A stretch of 64,000 nucleotides of DNA, from positions 676,001-740,000 of the forward strand of contig NZ_UEYQ01000001.1 in the NCBI RefSeq assembly GCF_900492205.1. Direction: 5' to 3'. The stretch comes from Ciceribacter sp. T2.26MG-112.2. GTDB taxonomy: Bacteria > Pseudomonadota > Alphaproteobacteria > Rhizobiales > Rhizobiaceae. The translations under genes and the position numbers were made by a program. Shown piece by piece: positions 44,645 to 52,841 of the stretch (the first letter of the stretch is position 1; each line of letters begins with the position of its first letter). The notes beneath the pieces were generated by a model, which saw only the letters and a list, made by a program, of their open reading frames with translations, was not told where the DNA came from and ran no database searches.

Positions 44645-45913
44645 TCATCGCATCGCCAGGCCCGCGGCCACCTTGACCACATCGCCGGGCAAGACCTTCG
44701 TATTCTCGTCTGCAGGAATCTCGCTCGCCTTGCCGTCCTTCTCCCGCACGATGGAATAGCCGACGCTGGCAACCGCCTGCTTGGCGAGCGTGGCCGCCTC
44801 GGCCGATTGCATCATGGCTTCCGCCATAAGGTCGCGGCTCGTGCCGAGCTTGAGGGCGATCGTGTCGAGTTCCCGCTCGGTATTTTGCAGTTCCTGCGCC
44901 AGTTGCGCATCGCGGTCGTTCTTCAGGTCGGTTTCGTCCTGGGTTGCCTTGCTGACATCCTGCCTGGCTTTGAGCGAAGCCGTGTCGATGTCCAGCAGTC
45001 CTGCCTGAAGGTCGGCGACCTGCTGTTCGATGGCGAGCCGCCGGGAACTGACGGTCAGGCCCTTTTCGGTGAGATTGTAGACCTTCTCCCGGTCACTCTC
45101 GACCAGCTTGAGCTGGCGCGACTGGGTCTCGGATTTCTTCGCGAGCGATTCGATCTCGCTGCGCAACAGTGTCTTGAGGTCCGCCAGTGCCGTCAGTTGC
45201 AGCTTCAAGCGCTTGTCGCGGGTCTTCATCAGTGCTGTTTCGCTGGCCAGAAGCTCGGCCGCCTCCGGCATGTCCTTGATCTCAGCCGGCATGGCGATCT
45301 CGGCACTGCCGGCGATCTCCGCCTGCAGGCGGGCGCGGCGCACCAGAAGACGGTTGCGTTCGGCGACGAGGACAGAGGAGTCACCCTCGGCGCGGATAAA
45401 ATCGCGGGCAAAACGCTGTCCGGTCTCGCCGCGCCTGAGCCCCCCGCCGAGGCTGAGTGCCTTCAGCACCGTCATGTTCGGCGCATAGGGATATTCACCG
45501 GGGGTCTGCACCTCACCGGCGAGATAGATCGGGCGGTACTGCGCCAGCTCCACCGAGGCCGAGGGCCGGTCGCGCAGGCCGAAAAGCAGCTGCATCTTCG
45601 TGCCCACCTCCTCGGCGACCTCCGCGGTGGTCTTGCCCGAGGCCGTGAGCTCTCCGAGAAACGGCAGTGAGACCGTGCCCGACGCACCGACCGTGTAGTC
45701 CCCGCTGACCGTGGACCAGTCCCTGACCGCGCCTTCGGCGGTGCGCCATTCGGCGACGCGGATGCGCAGCTTGTCCATCACGTCCAGACGATAGTCGTCC
45801 GCGCGTGCGGAAGCGAACGGCGCGGCGAGCATCAGCAGACACAGGACGGCGGACGCGAAATGGAAAACGGAACGGGAGCGCAGTTGCGCCCCGAAGCTGG
45901 CGATAATGGACAT
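44645..45913 (-). CDS. exoF: ExoF polysaccharide export protein (OPX-like)
   Basis: This 422-residue periplasmic protein has a signal segment ending SARAD (about residue 38), a poly-export domain (LDVMDKLRIRVAEW, YTVGASGTVSLPFLG), an SLBB-like region (IYLAGEVQTPGEYPY) and a long coiled-coil stretch (about 180-350). Length matches S. meliloti ExoF (421). ExoF is needed together with ExoY for the first galactose transfer and probably for export. The coiled coil distinguishes it from plain Wza. Confidence 0.92.
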   Translation of the reverse strand: MSIIASFGAQLRSRSVFHFASAVLCLLMLAAPFASARADDYRLDVMDKLRIRVAEWRTAEGAVRDWSTVSGDYTVGASGTVSLPFLGELTASGKTTAEVAEEVGTKMQLLFGLRDRPSASVELAQYRPIYLAGEVQTPGEYPYAPNMTVLKALSLGGGLRRGETGQRFARDFIRAEGDSSVLVAERNRLLVRRARLQAEIAGSAEIAMPAEIKDMPEAAELLASETALMKTRDKRLKLQLTALADLKTLLRSEIESLAKKSETQSRQLKLVESDREKVYNLTEKGLTVSSRRLAIEQQVADLQAGLLDIDTASLKARQDVSKATQDETDLKNDRDAQLAQELQNTERELDTIALKLGTSRDLMAEAMMQSAEAATLAKQAVASVGYSIVREKDGKASEIPADENTKVLPGDVVKVAAGLAMR

Positions 45914-45976
45914 GCTTATCCCCGTTTGGCTGTTTTCAGGACAGTCGCGTCCGCCCGAAGGCGGACAGGGCGGCGT

Positions 45977-46654
45977 TCAATAGCTGCCGCGTGAAAGGCA
46001 GACGGCGGGAACGGTCATGCCGATGATCTTGAGGTCGGTCATGAGCGACCAGTTCTGCACGTAGTGCGAGTCCAATGCGATCCGGGATTCATAGGAAACG
46101 TCATTGCGGCCGCTGACCTGCCAAAGGCCCGTCAGGCCCGGGCGGCTTCGCAGATAATACTGGGCGGCGACATCATAGAGTTCCAGTTCGTCCTCAACGA
46201 CCGGGCGCGGCCCGACCAAGCTCATCTCGCCGCGAATGATGTTGACCAACTGCGGCAATTCATCGAGGCTGAGCTTGCGCAGGACGCTGCCAACCGCCGT
46301 CACGCGCGGATCATGCTGCAATTTGCGGGTCGCTCGCCATTCTTCGTAGGCGGAGGGGTTCTTCTCCAGATACTCCTTCAATATCCGGTCGCCGTCCTGC
46401 CGCATGGTGCGGAATTTCAGGCACCGGAAAGATCGGCCACTGTGACCGATGCGGCTATGTCCGTAAAACACGCGCCCGCCGTCGGAAAACTTCACGAGCG
46501 CCATCAGCATCAGGAAGATCGGACTGAGGAAAAGGAGGGCGATCGACGCCATCACAATATCGAATCCCCTCTTGGAGATTCCGCCGACCGGCGAGGTTCC
46601 GACGGCGTGCGTGTGGAAATACGGCGAACTGGCCGATCGAGTCGCGGACTTCAT
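45977..46654 (-). CDS. exoY: ExoY galactosyl-1-phosphate transferase (priming enzyme)
   Basis: ExoY starts succinoglycan synthesis by moving galactose-1-phosphate from UDP-galactose to undecaprenyl phosphate. The 225-residue protein opens MKSATRSASSPYF like the S. meliloti protein (226 residues). It has one membrane segment (about 30-52), KFRTM, LRKLSLDELPQL, GPRPVVEDEL and RPGLTGLWQVSGRND, and ends CLSRGSY. ATG at 46654 has GGAG nine bases upstream. It is divergent from exoX, whose product limits ExoY activity. Confidence 0.96.
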   Translation of the reverse strand: MKSATRSASSPYFHTHAVGTSPVGGISKRGFDIVMASIALLFLSPIFLMLMALVKFSDGGRVFYGHSRIGHSGRSFRCLKFRTMRQDGDRILKEYLEKNPSAYEEWRATRKLQHDPRVTAVGSVLRKLSLDELPQLVNIIRGEMSLVGPRPVVEDELELYDVAAQYYLRSRPGLTGLWQVSGRNDVSYESRIALDSHYVQNWSLMTDLKIIGMTVPAVCLSRGSY

Positions 46655-47369
46655 AGAGGTAACTCCATTTACGTTTTGCGATTGGTCGGGTCCCTCGGGA
46701 CGCAAGCCCTATCCAAAGTCCAGTGTGTGGTGACAATTTGTCCGTGCTGCCCAGACTTTGTGGCAACGGCCGGATGCATCACAGACGGCTGCCGACGGGC
46801 GCTATGCGGCACAGTCCAAATGGAGGTCAGCCGGCGCAAGTCGTGGCGCTTCTCAAGTGAATTTCCCGCGCTTCACAAGTCACCGATCACAACTTCACAT
46901 AATTTTACTAGAATTAAATTCGATATTTCCCCGCCTATACGCCGTACTTCTCACCTCTGCGCGCCAGCAGAATGCGGGGCGACTGATATACGCGGAGACG
47001 GAGGCGAATTTTGCATCGCAACATTATATTGCGCCGCACACCCCTCCCCGCCGTTATTCTAATGTTGTAACAATATGTGATCGCTACCGGACCGCAGGCA
47101 CGGGCCAATCCCGCGCGGGACAATCCAAGCGCGCACCGACCGTGGCAAAACCAACCCGAAATGCCGCTTCACGGTGATTCCCCTGCCAAAGCCGCTGGGA
47201 CGGGGGAAGGCAGTCCTGCGTCCTGGCAGCGGCCTTGTATGCTAACGGAGTAGAAAGCCCATTGCGCCATAATCGCCCGCAAGGCAGCGGAATATCCTTT
47301 CTGTCGTTGAAGCGGACCGCACGGATCAATATATCTATTGAAATGCCTTGGAGGAGAAGGCGAACTGCC
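46655..47369. other. Long exoY-exoX divergent regulatory region
   Basis: No protein gene is recognisable in these 715 bases. An AT-rich block at 46885-46930 contains the dyad AATTT/AAATT (46901-46905 and 46916-46920), and a second AT-rich block lies at 47010-47080. In S. meliloti this gap is also long and is bound by regulators of exo expression such as MucR. Specific sites cannot be assigned here. Confidence 0.6.
47191..47233 (+). repeat. Long imperfect hairpin upstream of exoX
   Basis: GCCGCTG-GGACG at 47191-47202 pairs with CGTCC at 47219-47223 and CAGCGGC at 47227-47233, leaving a 3-base bulge. The 12 paired positions make a stable stem in the presumed exoX leader. No T-run follows, so it is not a standard terminator. 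Confidence 0.5.
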
Positions 47370-47402
47370 ATGAAACAGAACAGCAAGTATGGGGCTGCAT
47401 GA
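47370..47402 (+). CDS. Possible 10-codon leader peptide coupled to exoX
   Basis: An ATG at 47370 preceded by the strong sequence GGAGGAGAAGG opens a 10-codon frame, MKQNSKYGAA. Its TGA stop (47400-47402) overlaps the exoX start codons at 47399 and 47402. exoX itself has only a weak ribosome site (GGGG), so exoX may depend on ribosomes delivered by this small frame. No homology evidence is possible at this length. Confidence 0.4.
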   Translation: MKQNSKYGAA

Positions 47403-47692
47403 TGTATGCACCTCGTGTCTTTGCCAGCATGCTTGGCGCATTGATCGTCTTTGCGGTCTCGATCTATCTCTTGACGGGATCGGTCGGCACGACCGTCTGG
47501 CAGACGGTGGTGGCGGCCGTCCTCCTGCAGATCGGTTATTTCATCGGCGTGCTCGTACTGGTGGCTCGCGCGGCGCGGCAGAAACGCCAAAGGATGCCCG
47601 CTGACGATACGGCATCCTCCGACCGGAACGCATCCAGATCCGGCGTCGTCCCCGTCTCGCGCATGAACACCCGCGAGCGCCCCAATCTCTAG
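47402..47692 (+). CDS. exoX: ExoX exopolysaccharide production repressor
   Basis: ExoX (PsiA-like) lowers succinoglycan output by acting after transcription on ExoY, probably as a membrane partner. The 96-residue protein starts MYAPRVFASMLGALIVFAVS and has two membrane segments (about 8-28 and 33-54) followed by a basic, polar tail. This is the rhizobial ExoX layout. ATG at 47399 or 47402 is possible; the open frame back to 47348 is not supported. It is divergent from exoY and upstream of exoU. Confidence 0.85.
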   Translation: MYAPRVFASMLGALIVFAVSIYLLTGSVGTTVWQTVVAAVLLQIGYFIGVLVLVARAARQKRQRMPADDTASSDRNASRSGVVPVSRMNTRERPNL

Positions 47693-47836
47693 GCTCCATC
47701 TCCAGGACCGGAGGCCCGCGTCGATACCAATCGTCGCGCCTGCCCCGTTTGCGTCAAGATCGGCCTGCATGCTGGCCTGATCCACCGACCCCCACGGACC
47801 GGGAATTGATTTTTCTGCCGGAAAAAGGAGTGAGGC

Positions 47837-48856
47837 GTGACCAACCCCACATCGATCTGTGTCGTCATTGCCGCCAAGGACGCGTCCGCCACGATCGCGC
47901 GCGCCGTAACCTCGGCCTTGGCCGAGCCGGAGGTCGCCGAAGTGATCGTGATCGATGACGGATCGGCCGACGCCACCGGCCCCTCGGCCCAGGGCGCTAA
48001 CGACGGCAGCGGGCGGCTGCATATCGTCCGCTTCGAGGCCAACCGCGGGCCGGCTGCGGCGCGCAACCATGCAATCACCCTGTCGTCGTCCCCGCTGATT
48101 GCCGTGCTCGACGCCGATGATTTCTTCCTGCCGGGACGTTTTCGCAACCTGCTCGCCCTCCCCGACTGGGACTTCGCGGCCGACAACATCGTCTTCGTCG
48201 ACGAGCGGCATGCAGCAATGTCTAATCTCGACGTGGCGGCGTTTCAGCCCACTTCCGCCCTGATCGATCTCGAGCATTTCATCGCGGGAAACATTTCCAG
48301 GCGCGGCAAGAGCCGGGGCGAGACCGGTTTCCTGAAGCCGGTGATGCGGCGGGACTTTCTCGAAGCGAACGGCCTGCGCTACCGGGAGGATCTGCGGCTG
48401 GGCGAGGATTACGATCTCTATGTCCGGGCACTGGCAAAGGGGGCGCGCTACCGGGTCAGCCATGCCTGCGGCTATGGTGCTGTCGTCCGACAGAACTCGC
48501 TGAGCGGCCAGCATCGGACCGAGGACCTGAAACGGCTCTACGAGGCCGACCGCGCCATCCTGCAGGCGGGCGACCTCGCGCCCGAAGCGGCAAGACTGAT
48601 CCGCCGGCATGAGCGCCACATTCGCGGACGCTACGAACTTCGCCATTTCCTCGACCTGAAGAACGGCCAGGGGCCGGGCGCGGCCCTTCGCTACGCGCTA
48701 TTTCGTCCGGCGGCGCTGCCCGCCATTGCCGGCGGCATCCTGGCCGACAAGACCGAGCGTTTCCGACGTCCGACAAGCCCGGCTCCGCCCCGCCCCGGCA
48801 GCGTGCCGGCGCTCCGCTACCTGCTGCCCGCGACGCCGGTACCGGCTCAGAAATAG
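47837..48856 (+). CDS. exoU: ExoU glucosyltransferase
   Basis: This 339-residue family 2 glycosyltransferase has the nucleotide-sugar motifs SICVVIAAKDASATIARAV and VIVIDDGSADAT, DADD at about residue 95, and GEDYDLY. In S. meliloti ExoU adds the sixth sugar (a beta-1,6 glucose) to the octasaccharide. GTG at 47837 has AAGGAG upstream. Placement between exoX and a convergent exoV matches the S. meliloti order. The last ten bases overlap the end of exoV. Confidence 0.88.
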   Translation: MTNPTSICVVIAAKDASATIARAVTSALAEPEVAEVIVIDDGSADATGPSAQGANDGSGRLHIVRFEANRGPAAARNHAITLSSSPLIAVLDADDFFLPGRFRNLLALPDWDFAADNIVFVDERHAAMSNLDVAAFQPTSALIDLEHFIAGNISRRGKSRGETGFLKPVMRRDFLEANGLRYREDLRLGEDYDLYVRALAKGARYRVSHACGYGAVVRQNSLSGQHRTEDLKRLYEADRAILQAGDLAPEAARLIRRHERHIRGRYELRHFLDLKNGQGPGAALRYALFRPAALPAIAGGILADKTERFRRPTSPAPPRPGSVPALRYLLPATPVPAQK

Positions 48857-49800
48857 TCCCGGCGAACGCCATCCATCACCGCCAGCAGGCGCGCCTTGCG
48901 CTCGGCCAGCACCGTGTCTTCGCTCAATTGCGGCTCGGCGCGGCTTGCCTGCCAGAGCGCTAAGGTGGAGGGCATGGCGAGAGCCTGCTTGGCCGCAACG
49001 CGCAGCGCCGTTTGGCGCGGTTCGCGTGCCGCAGCCAGCATGCCGTCATCGATCACCCGGCTGTTGGGATCATCCGCAACCACCGCCCCTTCCTCCTTGA
49101 AATCGACGCCCCAGAACCGCGCGCCCTTGATCATTGCCTCCGCGCGGGTCGAGACCGGCACCCGCCGTGGCTGATAGGAAACGCCGACGGTTTTTGCCCA
49201 GTCGTTCCACTTGAAGCTGTTGATGCTGTGCGAGGTGGTCACCGCGACCCAGGGCGCGCGGAAGGCATCGGCAAGGATCGCGCCGTGCATGGACTCCGCG
49301 ACGATCATCTCCGATTGGGCAATCGCCCGGATGACGTCCTTCGCCTCGCCGCGCGGGTCGATGTAGTGGAGGCCGACCGTCTCGCAGATCACCGGCCACA
49401 ACCCGGCGATGGCCGTTTCCCAATGCGGAACGAAGCTCTTGCGGTAGATCTTCGGCAGATCCTTGAACTCGGGCATCTCGGCGACCATGACCGCCGGATC
49501 AACGATGCCCATGTCGGCGGAAAGTCCAGCCCGCTCGGCCGTCAGCGGGCCGCGTACGCAGCGCACATCCCATTGCGAACGGTCCGACATATCGGGCAGC
49601 GCGCCATAGCCGTAGCCGCTGCCGAGAACCAGCTTGTGGCCGTCCGCCGGAAGCAGCGCCGTGTTGAGAACGGTGCCGACGCCAACGAGAAGCGTGTCCG
49701 GATGGCCGTCGCGGAAGCCGGGAAGCAGGAAGTCCCAGAGCCAGAGATTGAGGTCGTCGCCGAAGTTGCCGTACTGCGATTCCCAGTAATACGGTTTCAT
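48847..49800 (-). CDS. exoV: ExoV pyruvyltransferase
   Basis: ExoV adds the 4,6-pyruvate ketal to the terminal glucose of the repeat. The 317-residue protein opens MKPYYWESQYGNFGDDLNLWLWDFLLPG, the mark of the polysaccharide pyruvyltransferase family. It contains LLVGVGTVLN, GSGYGYG and ESMHGAILADAFRAPWVAV. ATG at 49800 has AGGAGC seven bases upstream. Its 3' end overlaps exoU tail to tail by ten bases. Confidence 0.93.
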   Translation of the reverse strand: MKPYYWESQYGNFGDDLNLWLWDFLLPGFRDGHPDTLLVGVGTVLNTALLPADGHKLVLGSGYGYGALPDMSDRSQWDVRCVRGPLTAERAGLSADMGIVDPAVMVAEMPEFKDLPKIYRKSFVPHWETAIAGLWPVICETVGLHYIDPRGEAKDVIRAIAQSEMIVAESMHGAILADAFRAPWVAVTTSHSINSFKWNDWAKTVGVSYQPRRVPVSTRAEAMIKGARFWGVDFKEEGAVVADDPNSRVIDDGMLAAAREPRQTALRVAAKQALAMPSTLALWQASRAEPQLSEDTVLAERKARLLAVMDGVRRDYF

Positions 49801-49876
49801 GGCTTGCTCCTGGTTGCGGCCGCAACCGATCGATCGGACGGGCCTCTGCCATAGATGATTGCGAAAAGCCGCGGCC

Positions 49877-50842
49877 TCAGGCCCGGCGCGAGAATTTGCC
49901 GGCCGCCAGTTCGACGGCGCTGCCCAGCAGGCGTGGATCGCGCCACAGCCAGCGCGCCAGAAGGTCGACCTGCGGCAGCTTGCGCCGCTTGACGAGCCGC
50001 GCCTGGCTCCAGAGCGCCTGCCGGCGGGCCGTCTGCTTGTAGCTGCGGATGGAGGCCACCTCCTGCCCGCGTCCGTAGAAACGTCCTTCCAGCGTATCAA
50101 GCGCCATCCAGGTGTTGAACTGCTGCTTGAGGAACTGCGGTGAATCGTTGTCGATGCCGTGGAAGATGTTGATACCCTCCCCGCGCTCGGCGCCGGGTGC
50201 ATCGCACAGGATGACGCGATCGGCCGCCAACACGCAGTCGCAGAAGAACAGCACGTCTTCCGCCGCGAGCCGGAGCTCCGCCTCGAACCGGATCGACCGG
50301 AACAGCCGTTTGCCGATCACCATGCAGGAGAGATGCAGGAAGCTCCAGTTCTTCAGCATCACACGGGTCATGTCCGGCAGTTCGACGATCAGCGGATCAT
50401 CCTGGAGCCGGGTGACCTGTTCGGTCTTTTCGAGATCGGCAATGCCGAAATGATAGTAGAAGGCATCACCGCCGGTGATCGACGCCCAATAGCAATCCGC
50501 ACCGAAGCGGGTCATGCCGTGATAGGCGTTGGCGAGGTGGTCGCTCGTCCAGACATCGTCGGAATCGAGAAAGGCGGCGAACTCGGTTTCCGGCTTCACG
50601 GCGTCGAGACCGGTATTGCGCGCACCGCCCGGACCGGCATTCGGCTGGCGGATCACCGTGATGCGATCCATCTGGTCTTGAGGGAGCGGAGCCAGCTCTT
50701 GGCTGATCGGATAGGGGGATTGATCATCGACGACGATCACGTCGAAATCGGAGAAGGTCTGGGCAAAGACGGAGGTCAGTGCGCGCCTGAGGATACCCGG
50801 CTCCTTCTGGTAATACGGAATGATAACTGTCAGCTTCGCCAT
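49877..50842 (-). CDS. exoW: ExoW glucosyltransferase
   Basis: This 321-residue family 2 glycosyltransferase has KLTVIIPYYQKEPGILRRAL, VIVVDDQSPYP, GGARNTGLD, LDSDD and AAEDVLFFCD, in the usual order. In S. meliloti ExoW adds the late beta-1,3-linked glucoses of the side chain. AGGGGCG precedes the ATG at 50842. It is co-directional with exoV, 76 bases upstream of it, and divergent from exoT. Confidence 0.9.
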   Translation of the reverse strand: MAKLTVIIPYYQKEPGILRRALTSVFAQTFSDFDVIVVDDQSPYPISQELAPLPQDQMDRITVIRQPNAGPGGARNTGLDAVKPETEFAAFLDSDDVWTSDHLANAYHGMTRFGADCYWASITGGDAFYYHFGIADLEKTEQVTRLQDDPLIVELPDMTRVMLKNWSFLHLSCMVIGKRLFRSIRFEAELRLAAEDVLFFCDCVLAADRVILCDAPGAERGEGINIFHGIDNDSPQFLKQQFNTWMALDTLEGRFYGRGQEVASIRSYKQTARRQALWSQARLVKRRKLPQVDLLARWLWRDPRLLGSAVELAAGKFSRRA

Positions 50843-50962
50843 CTTTTCGCCCCTGCGGTTTATCTAAAAGAGGTTACGCGGTCTCCGCCCATCTGGTTGC
50901 CGCCCTTGCCAGGCGCCTTGTTTTTATTGCCCTTTTTCCTCCACGATCGTCAGGATGTCGCC

Positions 50963-52441
50963 ATGCCGCCAGCAGTGAACGCGAAATCGGTGACCCGAAA
51001 CGTCGGCTGGAGCGTCCTATCCAAGACAGGGACATTCGGGCTTAAATTTGTCACCGTGCCGATTTTGGCGCGCATCCTCTCGCCTGAAGAATTCGGCGCC
51101 GTGGCCGTCGCGCTGGCTCTCGTGCAGTTTCTGGCGATGATCGGCGGGGCCGGTTTTGCCTCTGGTCTGGTCATCCAACGGCAAGAGGACATGGAGACCA
51201 TCCACTCGGTTTTCTGGACCAATCTCGCGATTTCGACGGCCATGGCCCTCGGTGTGTTCTTAGGTGCGGACTATCTCGCCGCCCTGTTCGGGGCCCCCGA
51301 AGCCGGCGATCTGCTGCGGATCATGAGCCTGCTGATTCCGCTCCAATTGACCGGCGACGTGGCCTATGCGCTGCTCGCCCGGCGCATGCAGTTCTCCCGG
51401 GATGCGCTGTGGAGCATGATCTCGGAAACGGCCGGCGCGCTGATCGCCGTCGGGCTCGCCCTTCTGGGTGCCGGGGTATGGGCGCTGATCGCCCAACTCT
51501 TCTCCTCCGCATTCATCCGCCTGGTCGGGCTTTACGCGGTCTCCCGCTACAGTCCGCGCTTCGTCTTTCGCCCAGGCCGGGTGCTGTCGCTCGGGCGCTT
51601 CAGCATGGGCATGATGGGATCGGAGATCGCCAACTTCATCACCTTCCAGTCCCCCATGGTGGTGATCTCCCGCTATCTCGGCCTCTCCGACGCCGGCGCC
51701 TATTCGGCGGCGAACCGGTTCGCCGGCATTCCGAACCAGGTGGTCCTGTCCGCCGTCATGGGCGTGCTTTTTCCCGCCTTCAGCAGCATGATGCACGACC
51801 GGGAGCGCCGGCTGCAGGCGCTGACGCTCAGCACCCAGGTGACGACCGTACTGCTCGCGCCGATGATGTTCGGGCTGTGGGCGCTCGCCGAACCCGGCAT
51901 GCGCGTCCTCTTCGGTCAGCAATGGGCCCATGCCTGGCCGGTGCTGGCCCTGCTATCGCTGTCGAAGGGAATACTCACCCCCTGCAGCACCTATATTCCT
52001 TACCTGAAGGGGATCGGCCGCGGCGGCGTGCTGTTCTGGTGGGCCTTGTTTCGCGCCGTCGCCACGACGGGCGCGGTGGGGTATGCGGCCATGCACGGCA
52101 GTCTCACCGACGCGATGATAGCCCTGTGCGTCGTCAATGCCGTCGTCCTCGTCGGCTATTCCTGGGTGGTGCATCGGGCGGACAGCGCCCCGCTCACCGG
52201 CTTCCTGGTCACCAGTCGGCCCATGGTCTCCGCGATCGTCATGGCGCTCATCGTGCGCCATCTGCTCGACACTTACGGGCATTTCCTGCCCAATCCCGTC
52301 CTCCAGCTGCTTGCCGGCATCGGCATCGGCGGTGCGATCTACTGTGCCCTGACCCTGCTTTTCGAGCGACGCCTGCTGAAGACGCTGAAGGATCTGTTTC
52401 ACAAGCGCGCCGCCTCCCCGATTCTGGCCGCGGAATCGTGA
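50963..52441 (+). CDS. exoT: ExoT flippase-like transporter (Wzx/MviN type)
   Basis: This 492-residue protein has about 12 to 14 membrane segments and the polysaccharide flippase pattern: NVGWSVLSKTGTFGLKFVTVPILARILSPEEFG at the N-terminus and SRYLGLSDAGAYSAANRFAGIPNQ in the middle. In S. meliloti ExoT is linked to low-molecular-weight succinoglycan production. ATG at 50963 has AGGA eight bases upstream; the long frame to 50159 crosses exoW antisense and is not used. Length matches S. meliloti ExoT (494). Confidence 0.91.
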   Translation: MPPAVNAKSVTRNVGWSVLSKTGTFGLKFVTVPILARILSPEEFGAVAVALALVQFLAMIGGAGFASGLVIQRQEDMETIHSVFWTNLAISTAMALGVFLGADYLAALFGAPEAGDLLRIMSLLIPLQLTGDVAYALLARRMQFSRDALWSMISETAGALIAVGLALLGAGVWALIAQLFSSAFIRLVGLYAVSRYSPRFVFRPGRVLSLGRFSMGMMGSEIANFITFQSPMVVISRYLGLSDAGAYSAANRFAGIPNQVVLSAVMGVLFPAFSSMMHDRERRLQALTLSTQVTTVLLAPMMFGLWALAEPGMRVLFGQQWAHAWPVLALLSLSKGILTPCSTYIPYLKGIGRGGVLFWWALFRAVATTGAVGYAAMHGSLTDAMIALCVVNAVVLVGYSWVVHRADSAPLTGFLVTSRPMVSAIVMALIVRHLLDTYGHFLPNPVLQLLAGIGIGGAIYCALTLLFERRLLKTLKDLFHKRAASPILAAES

Positions 52442-52841
52442 CCTTCGGCGGCTTCCGGGAAGCGGAACTGCCACGTCCTGCCGCCGCATTTCCGCCACAG
52501 AGCACCTTCCCGGAAGGCCAACCTGCCTCCGGAGATCCGCACAAGCGGAAAAAAATCGCATCTTGAACCGATCCCTCTTGGGGCGGTGAATTGACGTATC
52601 GCAATTTTTCATAAGGCACCGGAAGCGTGGCGTTTTTGCCAGCCGTCGGCAGATTTTCAGCAAGGCCAAGGGCGCAATCCCCTCGGCTCATTTGTTGCGA
52701 TGCAGCAGATCTCAGCCCGTTTTTCGCTGCGGCGCCATATTTTCCGCCCCCTCCCGAACCTAGCCTGATGGTGCGGGCTGAAGTCTGCTCTGGTTTGAAC
52801 GGCCGCGATCAATCGCGTCCACAATAGGAGTGACTGACATC
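52442..52841 (+). other. exoT-exoH intergenic region
   Basis: No gene is recognised in these 400 bases. Next to exoT is a perfect 11-bp inverted repeat (described separately). The later part, 52590-52760, is richer in A+T and probably contains the promoter of the long exoH-K-L-A-M-O-P transcript. exoI, which lies here in S. meliloti, is missing. Confidence 0.6.
52452..52516 (+). repeat. Perfect 11-bp inverted repeat after exoT
   Basis: CTTCCGGGAAG at 52452-52462 is matched by its exact reverse complement CTTCCCGGAAG at 52506-52516. Each arm is itself nearly palindromic, so two small hairpins or one large one can form. Position 10 bases after the exoT stop suggests a role in termination or mRNA stability, though no T-run follows. 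Confidence 0.5.

Noticed and set aside
46758..47177. Possible small gene in the exoY-exoX gap
   Set aside because: No ribosome site, no recognisable domain and a base composition that shifts along the frame; it is better treated as regulatory DNA.
47084..48646. 520-codon open frame on the minus strand across exoX and exoU
   Set aside because: It runs opposite two recognised genes and resembles no protein family.
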